The position numbers were made by a program, and so were the translations under genes. A stretch of DNA of 64,000 nt from a bacterium. Lineage in GTDB: Bacteria; Myxococcota_A; Bradymonadia; Bradymonadales; Bradymonadaceae. The stretch spans positions 186,001 to 250,000 of the forward strand of contig JAUIBR010000004.1 in assembly GCA_030427705.1 (NCBI GenBank). The letters are read 5' to 3'. Under the pieces are notes generated by a model. The model saw only the letters and a program-made list of their open reading frames with translations, had not been told where the DNA came from and made no database searches. Positions 17,418-25,372 of this stretch are shown here, piece after piece (position 1 is the stretch's first letter; every line of letters starts with the position of its first letter).

Positions 17418-19442
17418 ATGAGGCACTGTTTAACCGTTCTTCCGGCAATCCTAACCATGCTGATTTGCGGCACGGTTTGGGCGCAAACAGCCCGTCCAGC
17501 CGTGCACGTCGAGGTCATTTTGGACTCCTCGGGCAGCATGAAGGACAACGACCCGAAGCGCCTGTCGGCTTTGGGGGCGATGATTTTCACCGACCTTGCA
17601 GCTGACTCTGACCGGCTGGGTCTAGAGTCGATGCGGCAGCCTCGATACACGCTTGAGGCGCTTTCGAGCGTTGCGACAAAACGGTCAAAAATCCGAAGTG
17701 TTGCAAAGAGTATAAAATTCACGGGAACGACGGACTGCGCTGGTCCACTCAATGTCGCTTCAAAAGCGCTGAAAGGCGCGTCTGACGGGAAGAAATTTGT
17801 GATCTTCCTGTCTGATGGTGCATGCCCGAACTCGAACGCTGGCGGCTCGGAAGCCGTCCGTCGTGCAGCCTTGGAGCTGAAGCGACAGAACGTGAAAGTA
17901 TTCGGCATTGGGCTTTCTTCGGCTGGCGAACAAGACCTTCGGCTGATGGCAGATGTGACCGATGGCGAGTTCTTTCGAGCAGACAAAGCGTCCGACCTTC
18001 CACAGCGATTCGCGGATATTCTGGGGCGGATTGTCGGTTCAGAGGCAGTCAATGTGCCCATTGTTCCTGGGAAGTCTTCAACAATCTCGTTGGACGGCTA
18101 CGTGCGGGACGCATCACTGATCGTGACCGGCAGTCGGCCCGTCCGCGTTACTCGAGCAACGGGTCCCGATGGGTCGAAACTCTCACTGCCAACCAAGTCG
18201 GCTCCTTACGAATCGGGAGGCAGCAATTTCTTTGTCTCAGCCAATGGAAACGGGGCAGGCAGCCACTACACGGTCTTGCGGATCGACCAGCCCGAATCGG
18301 GGGAGTGGGACTTTGTTATCGATGCCCCACGTGACGCCAAGGCCATCTTGATTCAGAACTACGCTCTGGAGCCGTCTCTGGATCTGGGCGCGAAGACGGT
18401 CGCGACCGTTGGCGACACGTCACCAGTCCGATGCGAATTGAAGGGCCCCGATGGGAAAACCCTAAAAGACCCGTCATTCCTTGAGAAGGTCGGTGTCGAG
18501 TTAGAGGTCGTTGCGCCCGACGGCAAACGAACAAAGACCAAAATGAAGCTTGCGAACTTCCGGTTCGCACACGATTTGAAGATTCAGCAATCGGGCCGGT
18601 ATCGACTGCGGGCGCGAGCATTCATGCGCTCCGGCGGCCTGAACAAGCAGACCGGATACTCAGACTTGAGCGCAATCGACTTTGACCTGGCGTTCGGTGA
18701 GGGAGCATCCATCGATTTGGGGACGTTGAAGGCGGGCGAAACTTCAAAGGACTACACACTATCGATGGAGTTCTCACGGCTCGCCGGCGAGGTCGAGGTC
18801 GACACCCAAACTCAGAAGCTTGACGGAATCAGCGTTGCCCCAGGCAAGGTGAAGATCAGCCCCGATAAAACAGACTGCACGGTGCGCTTCGAAGTCTCAC
18901 CTGACCACCCAGGCGGCCCCGTCGAAGGGCTTCTGGTGATGAGTTCGCAGGGTGACGACACTTCAATCCCCGTTCGAGGTAATGTCGTCGCGATTACGTT
19001 CTGGGAACGATGGGGCGAGACCATATTATTGGTGGGGGGCGGCATCCTGGCGCTGCTGTTGCTGCTCTTCATCTTTTATGGATTCCTCTCTCCATACAGT
19101 TTCCCCGAAGAAGCACGACTTAACTGGGGAAACACCATCGAGCGTTTAGAGAAAAACGAGGTCGTCATTCGGGAGATCCCAAAGACCGGCAGCGGTTTCT
19201 ATCGCAACGCTCAGCTGAGCGTCGGCGGACCAAGTTCGTACTTCCCGGTTGGTGGGGTGGAGCTTGTGACACTGGAAGCTACCAGCTCGACCCAGGTCAC
19301 GATCACAGCTGCTGAAGGTGTAGAGCTGATGCGGGTCAACAAGTTTGACCACGACAAAGAAAAACCCGTTGAGACGGGCTCAACGGGTATGACGTCGGGC
19401 GAAATTTTCCGCGCCGGCGAAATCTATCTTCGGCTTCGCTAA
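17418..19442 (+). CDS. Exported VWA-domain protein with C-terminal membrane segment
   Basis: 674 residues. Signal peptide 1-22 (cut near AQTARP), then a von Willebrand A domain with an intact MIDAS: DSSGS at 36-40, a Thr region after TDC, and FLSDGACPN. A beta-sandwich middle region follows (about 210-530), then one membrane helix (ETILLVGGGILALLLLLFIFYGFL, about 540-563) and a cytoplasmic tail of about 110 residues. The topology suggests an envelope protein that binds a partner outside through a metal-dependent site and signals or anchors inside. Partners unknown. The stop codon overlaps the convergent tig stop. Confidence 0.85.
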   Translation: MRHCLTVLPAILTMLICGTVWAQTARPAVHVEVILDSSGSMKDNDPKRLSALGAMIFTDLAADSDRLGLESMRQPRYTLEALSSVATKRSKIRSVAKSIKFTGTTDCAGPLNVASKALKGASDGKKFVIFLSDGACPNSNAGGSEAVRRAALELKRQNVKVFGIGLSSAGEQDLRLMADVTDGEFFRADKASDLPQRFADILGRIVGSEAVNVPIVPGKSSTISLDGYVRDASLIVTGSRPVRVTRATGPDGSKLSLPTKSAPYESGGSNFFVSANGNGAGSHYTVLRIDQPESGEWDFVIDAPRDAKAILIQNYALEPSLDLGAKTVATVGDTSPVRCELKGPDGKTLKDPSFLEKVGVELEVVAPDGKRTKTKMKLANFRFAHDLKIQQSGRYRLRARAFMRSGGLNKQTGYSDLSAIDFDLAFGEGASIDLGTLKAGETSKDYTLSMEFSRLAGEVEVDTQTQKLDGISVAPGKVKISPDKTDCTVRFEVSPDHPGGPVEGLLVMSSQGDDTSIPVRGNVVAITFWERWGETILLVGGGILALLLLLFIFYGFLSPYSFPEEARLNWGNTIERLEKNEVVIREIPKTGSGFYRNAQLSVGGPSSYFPVGGVELVTLEATSSTQVTITAAEGVELMRVNKFDHDKEKPVETGSTGMTSGEIFRAGEIYLRLR

Positions 19443-21010
19443 GCCGAGATTCCTGCCTCAACAAGTCGGTCGACGAGTTCAGACTTCTTGCCGCTGACCT
19501 TCAGGTCGTTGGCTTTGAGGATATCCTTGAGTTCATCAACTTTCATGCCTTCGAATGCAGCACGCGAGTCACCGCCAGCCGCTTTCGCAGCCTTAGGCTC
19601 TTCCTTCTTCGCCTTTGCTGGCTTCGCTTCCTTCTTAGGCGCGTCTTTCTTGGCCTTCTTGGGCTTGCTCTTTGCTTCGACCTTTTTGGTCTCGTTCGCG
19701 GGAGCATCGTCGCTTGGCCAATCGCCTTCCTTGATGGTTGCTTTCTCAAGCAAGTGATTCACCGTCTTCTCCAAGAGCGCACTCGCCGATGCCTGGCGCA
19801 TGCGGTCGCGGTCTTGTGAGATGTAGCTAAGAAGCTGCTGAGGTGGAACGCCCATGTGCATCGCTTGATGCTCGAAGTACGCCTGCAGGTCTTCTTGCTG
19901 AACCTGAATTCCTTCCTTTTCTGCGATAGCAGCCAAAAGGAACTCGGTTTTAATCTGCTTTTCCTGCTGCTCGCGCAGGTTCTCGCGCATCGACTCAGGG
20001 TCCATGTTCAATTCGCTGAGGTCGACGCCCTGCTGAATCATGGATTGGAGTTGGTTGCGAATCGCGTTGTTGAGCTGCTCTTCGAAGAATGCCGGAGGCA
20101 GTTCGATATCGTTTGCGTCCAGCAACTTCGAGATGAGGTTGTCCTCAGCAACGTGGCCTGCTGCGTGCTCTTTCGAGTGCTGAATGCGCTCACGGAGTTT
20201 CTGACGAAGCTCAAGGAGGGTCTCACCCTCACCCGTGTCTTTCGCAAACTGGTCGTCGAGTTCAGGAAGAACCTGACGCTCAACCTTCACGATGGTGATC
20301 TTGACGTCGAACTCCTTGTTGCGGAGCTCAGGCACCTGGAAGCTGTCATCCGTTTCGACCTTCGCAGTGACGGTCGAACCGAAATCGGCACCCAGAATTG
20401 CTTCTTCGACGCCTGGCATCGCCTGGCCATTACCAACGACGATACTTGCGCCGTCACCTTGGAACTCTTCCAATGCCGGGTCTGCTGAAGCATCAGCTGC
20501 GAAGTCGAAGGTGACGACATCGCCTTCTTTGACTTTCGCACGCGTCTCGATGGCCTCGGTCGTGGCGTAGCGTTGACGCAAGCCCTCAAGCTCAGCTTCA
20601 AGCTCATCACTTGTGACGTCGACGCCTGGTTTCTCGACTTCGAGTCCGATGTAACCGATTGGATCGATTTCAGGACGCAGTTCGATATCGACCTGGAATT
20701 CGAATCCAGCGCCGTTTTCGGGAGCCGAAGTGACCTGAGGCGTTGCGACGTGAACAACACGCTCAGCGTCGTCGATGATTTGGTTGAGGTTTTCCCGAAT
20801 GAGGTCCTCGATGACATCGCGTTGAACGGCTGCGCCGTAGCGCTGCTTCATCACGCTGATGGGGATCTTTCCTTTGCGAAAACCGCGAATCTTCACGCGC
20901 TTGGAAAGTTGGCGCAGGGCGCGATTTACGCCAGCGTTGTATTCATCTGCAGGAATCTGAACTTGGGCTGTTCGCGTCAGCGAACCGGTTTCTTCGAGCT
21001 GGTAAGGCAT
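19439..21010 (-). CDS. tig: Trigger factor with a C-terminal SAP domain extension
   Basis: 523 residues against about 430-450 usually. Ribosome-binding domain with the signature GFRKGKIP at 43-50; FKBP-type prolyl isomerase domain about 150-245 (VKEGDVVTFDFAADA); C-terminal chaperone arms to about 430. A Lys/Ala/Glu-rich linker (about 430-480) leads to a SAP motif at about 486-520, whose FEGMKVDELKDILKANDL...KSELVDRL fits the helix-extended loop-helix pattern of nucleic-acid-binding SAP domains. Trigger factor holds nascent chains at the ribosome exit; the SAP tail might add RNA or DNA contact. ATG 21010 has GGAGG upstream. It follows tRNA-Leu by 25 bases. Confidence 0.93.
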   Translation of the reverse strand: MPYQLEETGSLTRTAQVQIPADEYNAGVNRALRQLSKRVKIRGFRKGKIPISVMKQRYGAAVQRDVIEDLIRENLNQIIDDAERVVHVATPQVTSAPENGAGFEFQVDIELRPEIDPIGYIGLEVEKPGVDVTSDELEAELEGLRQRYATTEAIETRAKVKEGDVVTFDFAADASADPALEEFQGDGASIVVGNGQAMPGVEEAILGADFGSTVTAKVETDDSFQVPELRNKEFDVKITIVKVERQVLPELDDQFAKDTGEGETLLELRQKLRERIQHSKEHAAGHVAEDNLISKLLDANDIELPPAFFEEQLNNAIRNQLQSMIQQGVDLSELNMDPESMRENLREQQEKQIKTEFLLAAIAEKEGIQVQQEDLQAYFEHQAMHMGVPPQQLLSYISQDRDRMRQASASALLEKTVNHLLEKATIKEGDWPSDDAPANETKKVEAKSKPKKAKKDAPKKEAKPAKAKKEEPKAAKAAGGDSRAAFEGMKVDELKDILKANDLKVSGKKSELVDRLVEAGISA

Positions 21011-21035
21011 CGAACGTCCTCCGGGAAAGAATCAG

Positions 21036-21118
<83 letters not shown>

Positions 21119-21135
21119 TAGTGACCAAAAACTAA

Positions 21136-21158
21136 GGCCAAGCCGAATCGACTTGGCC
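21136..21158 (-). terminator. Terminator-like hairpin between tRNA-Arg and tRNA-Leu
   Basis: Stem GGCCAAG / CTTGGCC with a nine-base loop, followed on the minus strand by TTAGTTTTTGG, just 3' of tRNA-Arg. If it works, tRNA-Leu and tig are expressed by read-through, because only 18 bases separate it from tRNA-Leu. It may instead serve as an RNA processing site. Confidence 0.5.
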
Positions 21159-21161
21159 CAG

Positions 21162-21235
<74 letters not shown>

Positions 21236-21239
21236 AGAA

Positions 21240-21257
21240 GAATTGGATATCCAATTC
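21240..21257 (-). repeat. Perfect 18-bp palindrome between tRNA-His and tRNA-Arg
   Basis: GAATTGGATATCCAATTC is fully self-complementary and fills most of the 24-base spacer. In the precursor RNA it would fold as a hairpin separating the two tRNAs, perhaps guiding RNase processing. Confidence 0.6.
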
Positions 21258-21259
21258 AG

Positions 21260-21334
21260 GGTGGCTAACGGGACTTGAACCCGCGACCTCCGGTACCACA
21301 AACCGGCGCTCTAACCAGCTGAGCTACAGCCACC
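21260..21334 (-). tRNA. tRNA-His(GTG)
   Basis: 75 bases including the encoded extra G at -1, opposite C73, the identity mark of tRNA-His. Anticodon loop TTGTGGT giving GTG, T arm GGTTCAAGTCC. First of the cluster after the promoter. Confidence 0.96.
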
Positions 21335-21355
21335 ATTCCGCCGAAACGGGCGCGG

Positions 21356-21384
21356 ACAATATTCAGACGACCACCTACTGTCAA
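21356..21384 (-). promoter_or_regulatory. Promoter of the tRNA-His/Arg/Leu (and probably tig) transcript
   Basis: Minus strand: perfect TTGACA (21379-21384), 17-base spacer, TATTGT (21356-21361), about 22 bases before tRNA-His. The best sigma-70 promoter seen in the window. Confidence 0.7.
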
Positions 21385-21504
21385 GCAAAACAACGGTCCC
21401 TCTCGGGGTGAGTTGAAAGCGAGAAGCACGGCCGCGATTTGCGCGCTCAGAATCAACTCGCTAGGATGCGGGCCGCTGTAAATGATTGTGTGAGGATGCC
21501 ATAC

Positions 21505-22851
21505 ATGTCTGCGAAGCGTTTCCTGCGTATTAACACGCTGATCGCCCTGTTGTTTGCCGTCGGTTGCGGTGCCGGAGATCCCTCCGAAAAGCTTGCCGAC
21601 GATACTAAGGACAACAACGTTGACGCGAACAACGTCAACAACTCCCAAAACAATTCCAATAATGACGATAATAATGGCGGCTCAAACAATGGGCAGTCCA
21701 ACAACGTCAATAATGTCGACCCACCACCGGTCAATACGATCCCCGACGAGATCACGACCGGCGGTGCCCGATTTGCTGGCACGCTGAAGGCTCGCGCCAC
21801 AGTCGTGATCGACCTAACCGCGACCGAAGGCGACCGCGTCTTGATCACGCTCAAAAAGTCGGCCGACTCAGACTGGGACCCTCGCCTGCTTTTGCTTCAG
21901 GATGGGGAAGCACAGCCGATCACCTACGGAAATCCTGACGGAAACGAGGACGCGATCATTCCATGGCGTGCGTCTGACCAGGCCAATGGATTCGAGTTTT
22001 GGTACGACGGCGGCTATCGCATCGTGCTTGAAAACAAAGCTGAGACTGAAGGCCCATTTGAATTCGTCTTGGAATGCAAAGGCGGCCCATGCACCGCGCT
22101 TCGTGGCGACTTCGATTCTGACGGGATTGAGGACGCTAGCGATAACTGCACGAACACGCCGAACCCCGATCAGACCGACTCCGATAATGACGGCATCGGT
22201 AACGCGTGTGACCCGGACCATGCGACCGACCCTTACGTCGGTCTATCCAACTCCGCCCTCATCACTGAGCTGCGCTCGGACAACAAAGACGTCCACCTTC
22301 AGCTCAATTACATCGACGCACGGCAGTATCTCTACGGCACGATGGATAACGTGAATGGACAGGTGGAGTGCGTCTACACAGGCACCAAGGTCACCACCGA
22401 CGGCATTCCGGAAACGACCGTGATGAACACCGAACACGGCTGGCCTCAAAGCCGTGGCGGTGACCAGGGCGCTGCCCAGTCGGATCTGCATCACCTCTTC
22501 CCTGTCACGGCGTCGGCCAACACCCAACGCTCAAACCTGTTCTATGGAATCGTCACGGACGCGACGTGGAGTGAGGGCGGATCCAAACGGGGCCGTGATA
22601 GCAATGGCGATACCCGATTTGAGCCACGTGACTCACACAAAGGAAACGCCGCACGCGCGCTGTTCTATATCTCCGCCGTCTATGGTCTGGACCTTGATTC
22701 GCGCGAAGAAGCACTGATGCGTCAATGGCATGAGGCGGACCCAGTGGACAACAACGAGCGTCGTCGCAATCAATCGATCGCGAACATCCAGAACTCTCGG
22801 AACCCGTTCGTGGATTACCCGCAGCTCGTGGACCGCATCTCTAATTTCTAG
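21505..22851 (+). CDS. Lipid-anchored EndA/NucM-type nuclease with Asn-rich linker
   Basis: 448 residues from ATG 21505 (GAGG nine bases before). Lipobox FAVGC (Cys21), an Asn-rich linker (about 37-72), then a PPC-like beta domain (about 83-195). A thrombospondin type 3 calcium-binding stretch follows (DFDSDGIEDASDNC / DSDNDGIGNACD, 202-236), then an endonuclease I domain: EHGWPQS at 310-316 with the catalytic His and metal ligands, DLHHLFP 327-333, NTQRSN and FEPRDSHKGNAAR. Family members cut DNA and RNA non-specifically outside the cell. On a predator or scavenger surface it could digest released nucleic acid. It is convergent with the VOC gene, four bases of overlap. Confidence 0.9.
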   Translation: MSAKRFLRINTLIALLFAVGCGAGDPSEKLADDTKDNNVDANNVNNSQNNSNNDDNNGGSNNGQSNNVNNVDPPPVNTIPDEITTGGARFAGTLKARATVVIDLTATEGDRVLITLKKSADSDWDPRLLLLQDGEAQPITYGNPDGNEDAIIPWRASDQANGFEFWYDGGYRIVLENKAETEGPFEFVLECKGGPCTALRGDFDSDGIEDASDNCTNTPNPDQTDSDNDGIGNACDPDHATDPYVGLSNSALITELRSDNKDVHLQLNYIDARQYLYGTMDNVNGQVECVYTGTKVTTDGIPETTVMNTEHGWPQSRGGDQGAAQSDLHHLFPVTASANTQRSNLFYGIVTDATWSEGGSKRGRDSNGDTRFEPRDSHKGNAARALFYISAVYGLDLDSREEALMRQWHEADPVDNNERRRNQSIANIQNSRNPFVDYPQLVDRISNF

Positions 22852-23216
22852 GTTGGGTACGTACTGAATCCGACGCGATTCCCTTCAGGGTCACGGGTGT
22901 AGGACGTGTAACCCGTTCTTGCGTCTATCGCATGCCCAGCGGCAATCAGCGTGTCTTCGAGGCGCGAACGCTGCGCTTCATCAACCTCAAATACAATCAG
23001 GAAATGCCCGCGATCGACCTCCAAGGTCTCGTCGCGAGGTGGTTTGGTCGTTCGTTCGACCATCAAGATTGTGCCAGCCATATCCAGCCAAACTGACCGG
23101 AGCTCACCGTCCTCATCGTCGTGCCGGGTGATTTCGGTCAGGCCGAAGAACGTCTCATAGAATCGGGCGACGCGGGCTACGTCCTCGGCCCCAAGGGCTG
23201 TGTGATGCAGTCTCAT
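22848..23216 (-). CDS. VOC family (glyoxalase/bleomycin-resistance fold) protein
   Basis: 122 residues with the two beta-alpha-beta-beta-beta modules of the VOC fold. HHTALGAEDVARVARFYETFFGL opens the protein, and FLIVFEV...YTSYTRDPEGNRVGFSTYPT closes it. His5 and a Glu/His near residue 72 could bind metal. The family includes lyases, dioxygenases and binding proteins; no specific reaction can be assigned. Its ATG overlaps the stop of the 691-residue gene (ATGA), so the two are translationally coupled. Confidence 0.82.
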   Translation of the reverse strand: MRLHHTALGAEDVARVARFYETFFGLTEITRHDDEDGELRSVWLDMAGTILMVERTTKPPRDETLEVDRGHFLIVFEVDEAQRSRLEDTLIAAGHAIDARTGYTSYTRDPEGNRVGFSTYPT

Positions 23217-25288
23217 TGGCGATAGAGCTCCTGATGAAGGTCTCGATACGCATCGGAGAGCGCGAACTTCAACAGCTCGTCACATCGCAAAACGAGTTCT
23301 GGATAAAGTAGCTGGCCGTCGTCATCTGTCGCCTCCAGAACGGCGCGCAAGCCTTCCGTTTCGAGCCGCCCTATCTCTGAAGAGGCGTGCGCAGATAGTT
23401 TGATCATCGCCGAAGTTGCATTCGATACCGATGCGGCGGCGGCCAAGCCAAAGCGGTCAGCGGTGTAGCGCGCTGCTCGGGCAAAATCGGCGAGCTTCTC
23501 TTTGGCCAAACTCTCGGCCTCTGGTTCGCCGCCTGTCTTGGTGGCGATCGTGGACAGAGTCGCTTCATACGCGCTCTGGACACCGGACGAAGTTGCGCCG
23601 TCCTGTACTCGCGTCTCGGCCAACGACAAGACCTTCTGAAGCGCCTTTGCCTCAACGCCAGTTTTGAACTTCGAAAGGAATTTGCTGAGGGGACCATCGG
23701 TGACTTTGCTTACCAACTCCCCCATCGGCAATAGGGTCAAAACGGTCATGATCGAACGGCTCCCGAACGCCCGCCAAAACTCTGAGGAGGTTAGCAATAG
23801 GTGGTCTGCCCGGATGTGCTCTAGCTGAGTCCCAATCGCAAATCGCAGCTCTTTCGAATTGAGCAATAGCTCCGACTGCGGATCAAGGTGGACTCGCCCG
23901 ATCAGTATGAATGGGTCCTGCTGTCCCAACACTTCGATGCCTGGCAGACCGTGGCTGATGAAGACACGCGGGGGTTTGATACACAGTGCCGCAGACAGCC
24001 CGTTTACGGACTTGAACACATCCGGGTATTGCTCGGCAGTGACCTGCTCGCAGTGCCGCTCGATATCCTTGGTGTTTCGTTCGTCCTTGAACGCCAAGCC
24101 GACCCAACGTTGTGTCGTGCTACTGACGGCCCGCTCATCCGGATGCACTACAACCTTGTCGTGCGTTTCGTCGACAACGGGAAACCACTGCTCAGCGGCT
24201 GGTCTGGGGTGCACCGGAGCGTTGAGCCTTGCAGCAAGCGACGGATCGACCGTGTTCAAAACACGGGCTGCGCGCTCCACCACAAAGTCGTCATCAAGCT
24301 TGTCTCTAAGCGCAAACAGGCGCTGATAGCCCTCTTCGGCTAGCGGAGCATTGCATATCAACGTGCGGTAGCGAATCGCAGCATCTTTTGCGCGCCCTTC
24401 CGATTCCAACAACTCGCCGGACTCCAAGCATGCCGCCACAAAATCTGGGTCAGCGTCTTGGTGAACGTGAATCAGGGCAGGCTTATCTCCAACAACCCAC
24501 TCCCGAATAAACGTCTCGTACGCCTGCAGAGCCGTGTCTACATCACCGGCGCGGGCGGCGGAGCGTGCCTGCGCGAGCTTGAGCACCTCCAGCTGAGGTG
24601 CGTCCTCAACCAAGCGGCTATAGACCTTTGTCGAAAGCTCGTGCTTGCCGTTTTCTTCGAATGCGATAGCTAAGCCAACCCACCAATCGCGTGGACGTTC
24701 GCGAGATTCGGAGAACTCAATCAGGTCGGCATCTCGGCGCTGTGCAAGTCCGGTTAGAAGAGAGATTCCCAGCGGCGTCGCGCTCATGCGAAACGCGCAG
24801 TGCGCGCGGTCAAGCTGCACACGCTCCCATTCTGTGGGATACGCCGGATTTCGCGCTTCGATGTCGAAAAGGTGAACGACATCGGCCAAGAATTCCGCCG
24901 CGTCAGCGTAGAGCGACTTCTTCTGCAGACGTGCTGACACCTTCAACACGCGGTCAATCAATGTCGATTCGGTGAGGGCAATAAGGCGGTCGACATCCGA
25001 TCGATGAATCACCATCACCTGGAACTGCGTCTCGCCGCCAAACTGGTAGTCGATGGTCGCAACGCCGGAGGTCGCAGGCGGCAGTTTTCCTGTCAGATCG
25101 TGAATCCACTGGTCAGCCACCACCAATAAACGAGCAGTTGTGATAACCAGCCACCGCTTTTTCGGTGGCTTTGGACCCGAGACTTCCAACACTTCCAGGA
25201 TGTGCTCATCCGCAAGCTGACTCTTCAGAAACGCCGCGGTTGCCGCGTCCGGAGCATCTGAGACCCAATCTGGAATGCCACTTTGCAC
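23213..25288 (-). CDS. TPR-like protein with a degenerate M48-peptidase domain
   Basis: 691 residues from a GTG at 25288 (AAGGGAA upstream). An N-terminal PH-like region (about 25-110) is followed by TPR-like helices (about 120-350). A domain at about 370-510 aligns with M48 metallopeptidases (PPRVFISHGLPGIEVLG...ILIGRVHLD...ELRFAIGTQLEHIRADH). The zinc motif HExxH is replaced by TQLEH at 487-491: the first His is Thr and the catalytic Glu is Gln. It therefore looks catalytically dead. An Ala-rich helical region and no signal peptide complete it. Coupled to the VOC gene. Function unknown; perhaps a scaffold or regulator. Confidence 0.72.
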   Translation of the reverse strand: MQSGIPDWVSDAPDAATAAFLKSQLADEHILEVLEVSGPKPPKKRWLVITTARLLVVADQWIHDLTGKLPPATSGVATIDYQFGGETQFQVMVIHRSDVDRLIALTESTLIDRVLKVSARLQKKSLYADAAEFLADVVHLFDIEARNPAYPTEWERVQLDRAHCAFRMSATPLGISLLTGLAQRRDADLIEFSESRERPRDWWVGLAIAFEENGKHELSTKVYSRLVEDAPQLEVLKLAQARSAARAGDVDTALQAYETFIREWVVGDKPALIHVHQDADPDFVAACLESGELLESEGRAKDAAIRYRTLICNAPLAEEGYQRLFALRDKLDDDFVVERAARVLNTVDPSLAARLNAPVHPRPAAEQWFPVVDETHDKVVVHPDERAVSSTTQRWVGLAFKDERNTKDIERHCEQVTAEQYPDVFKSVNGLSAALCIKPPRVFISHGLPGIEVLGQQDPFILIGRVHLDPQSELLLNSKELRFAIGTQLEHIRADHLLLTSSEFWRAFGSRSIMTVLTLLPMGELVSKVTDGPLSKFLSKFKTGVEAKALQKVLSLAETRVQDGATSSGVQSAYEATLSTIATKTGGEPEAESLAKEKLADFARAARYTADRFGLAAAASVSNATSAMIKLSAHASSEIGRLETEGLRAVLEATDDDGQLLYPELVLRCDELLKFALSDAYRDLHQELYRQ

Positions 25289-25372
25289 GGATTCCCTTTA
25301 TTGAACGGTTGAACTGAAGTTATGGTGAGGCGAAAGCTCGCACAAAAAGCCGCGCATAATCAAGGTGAAGAC

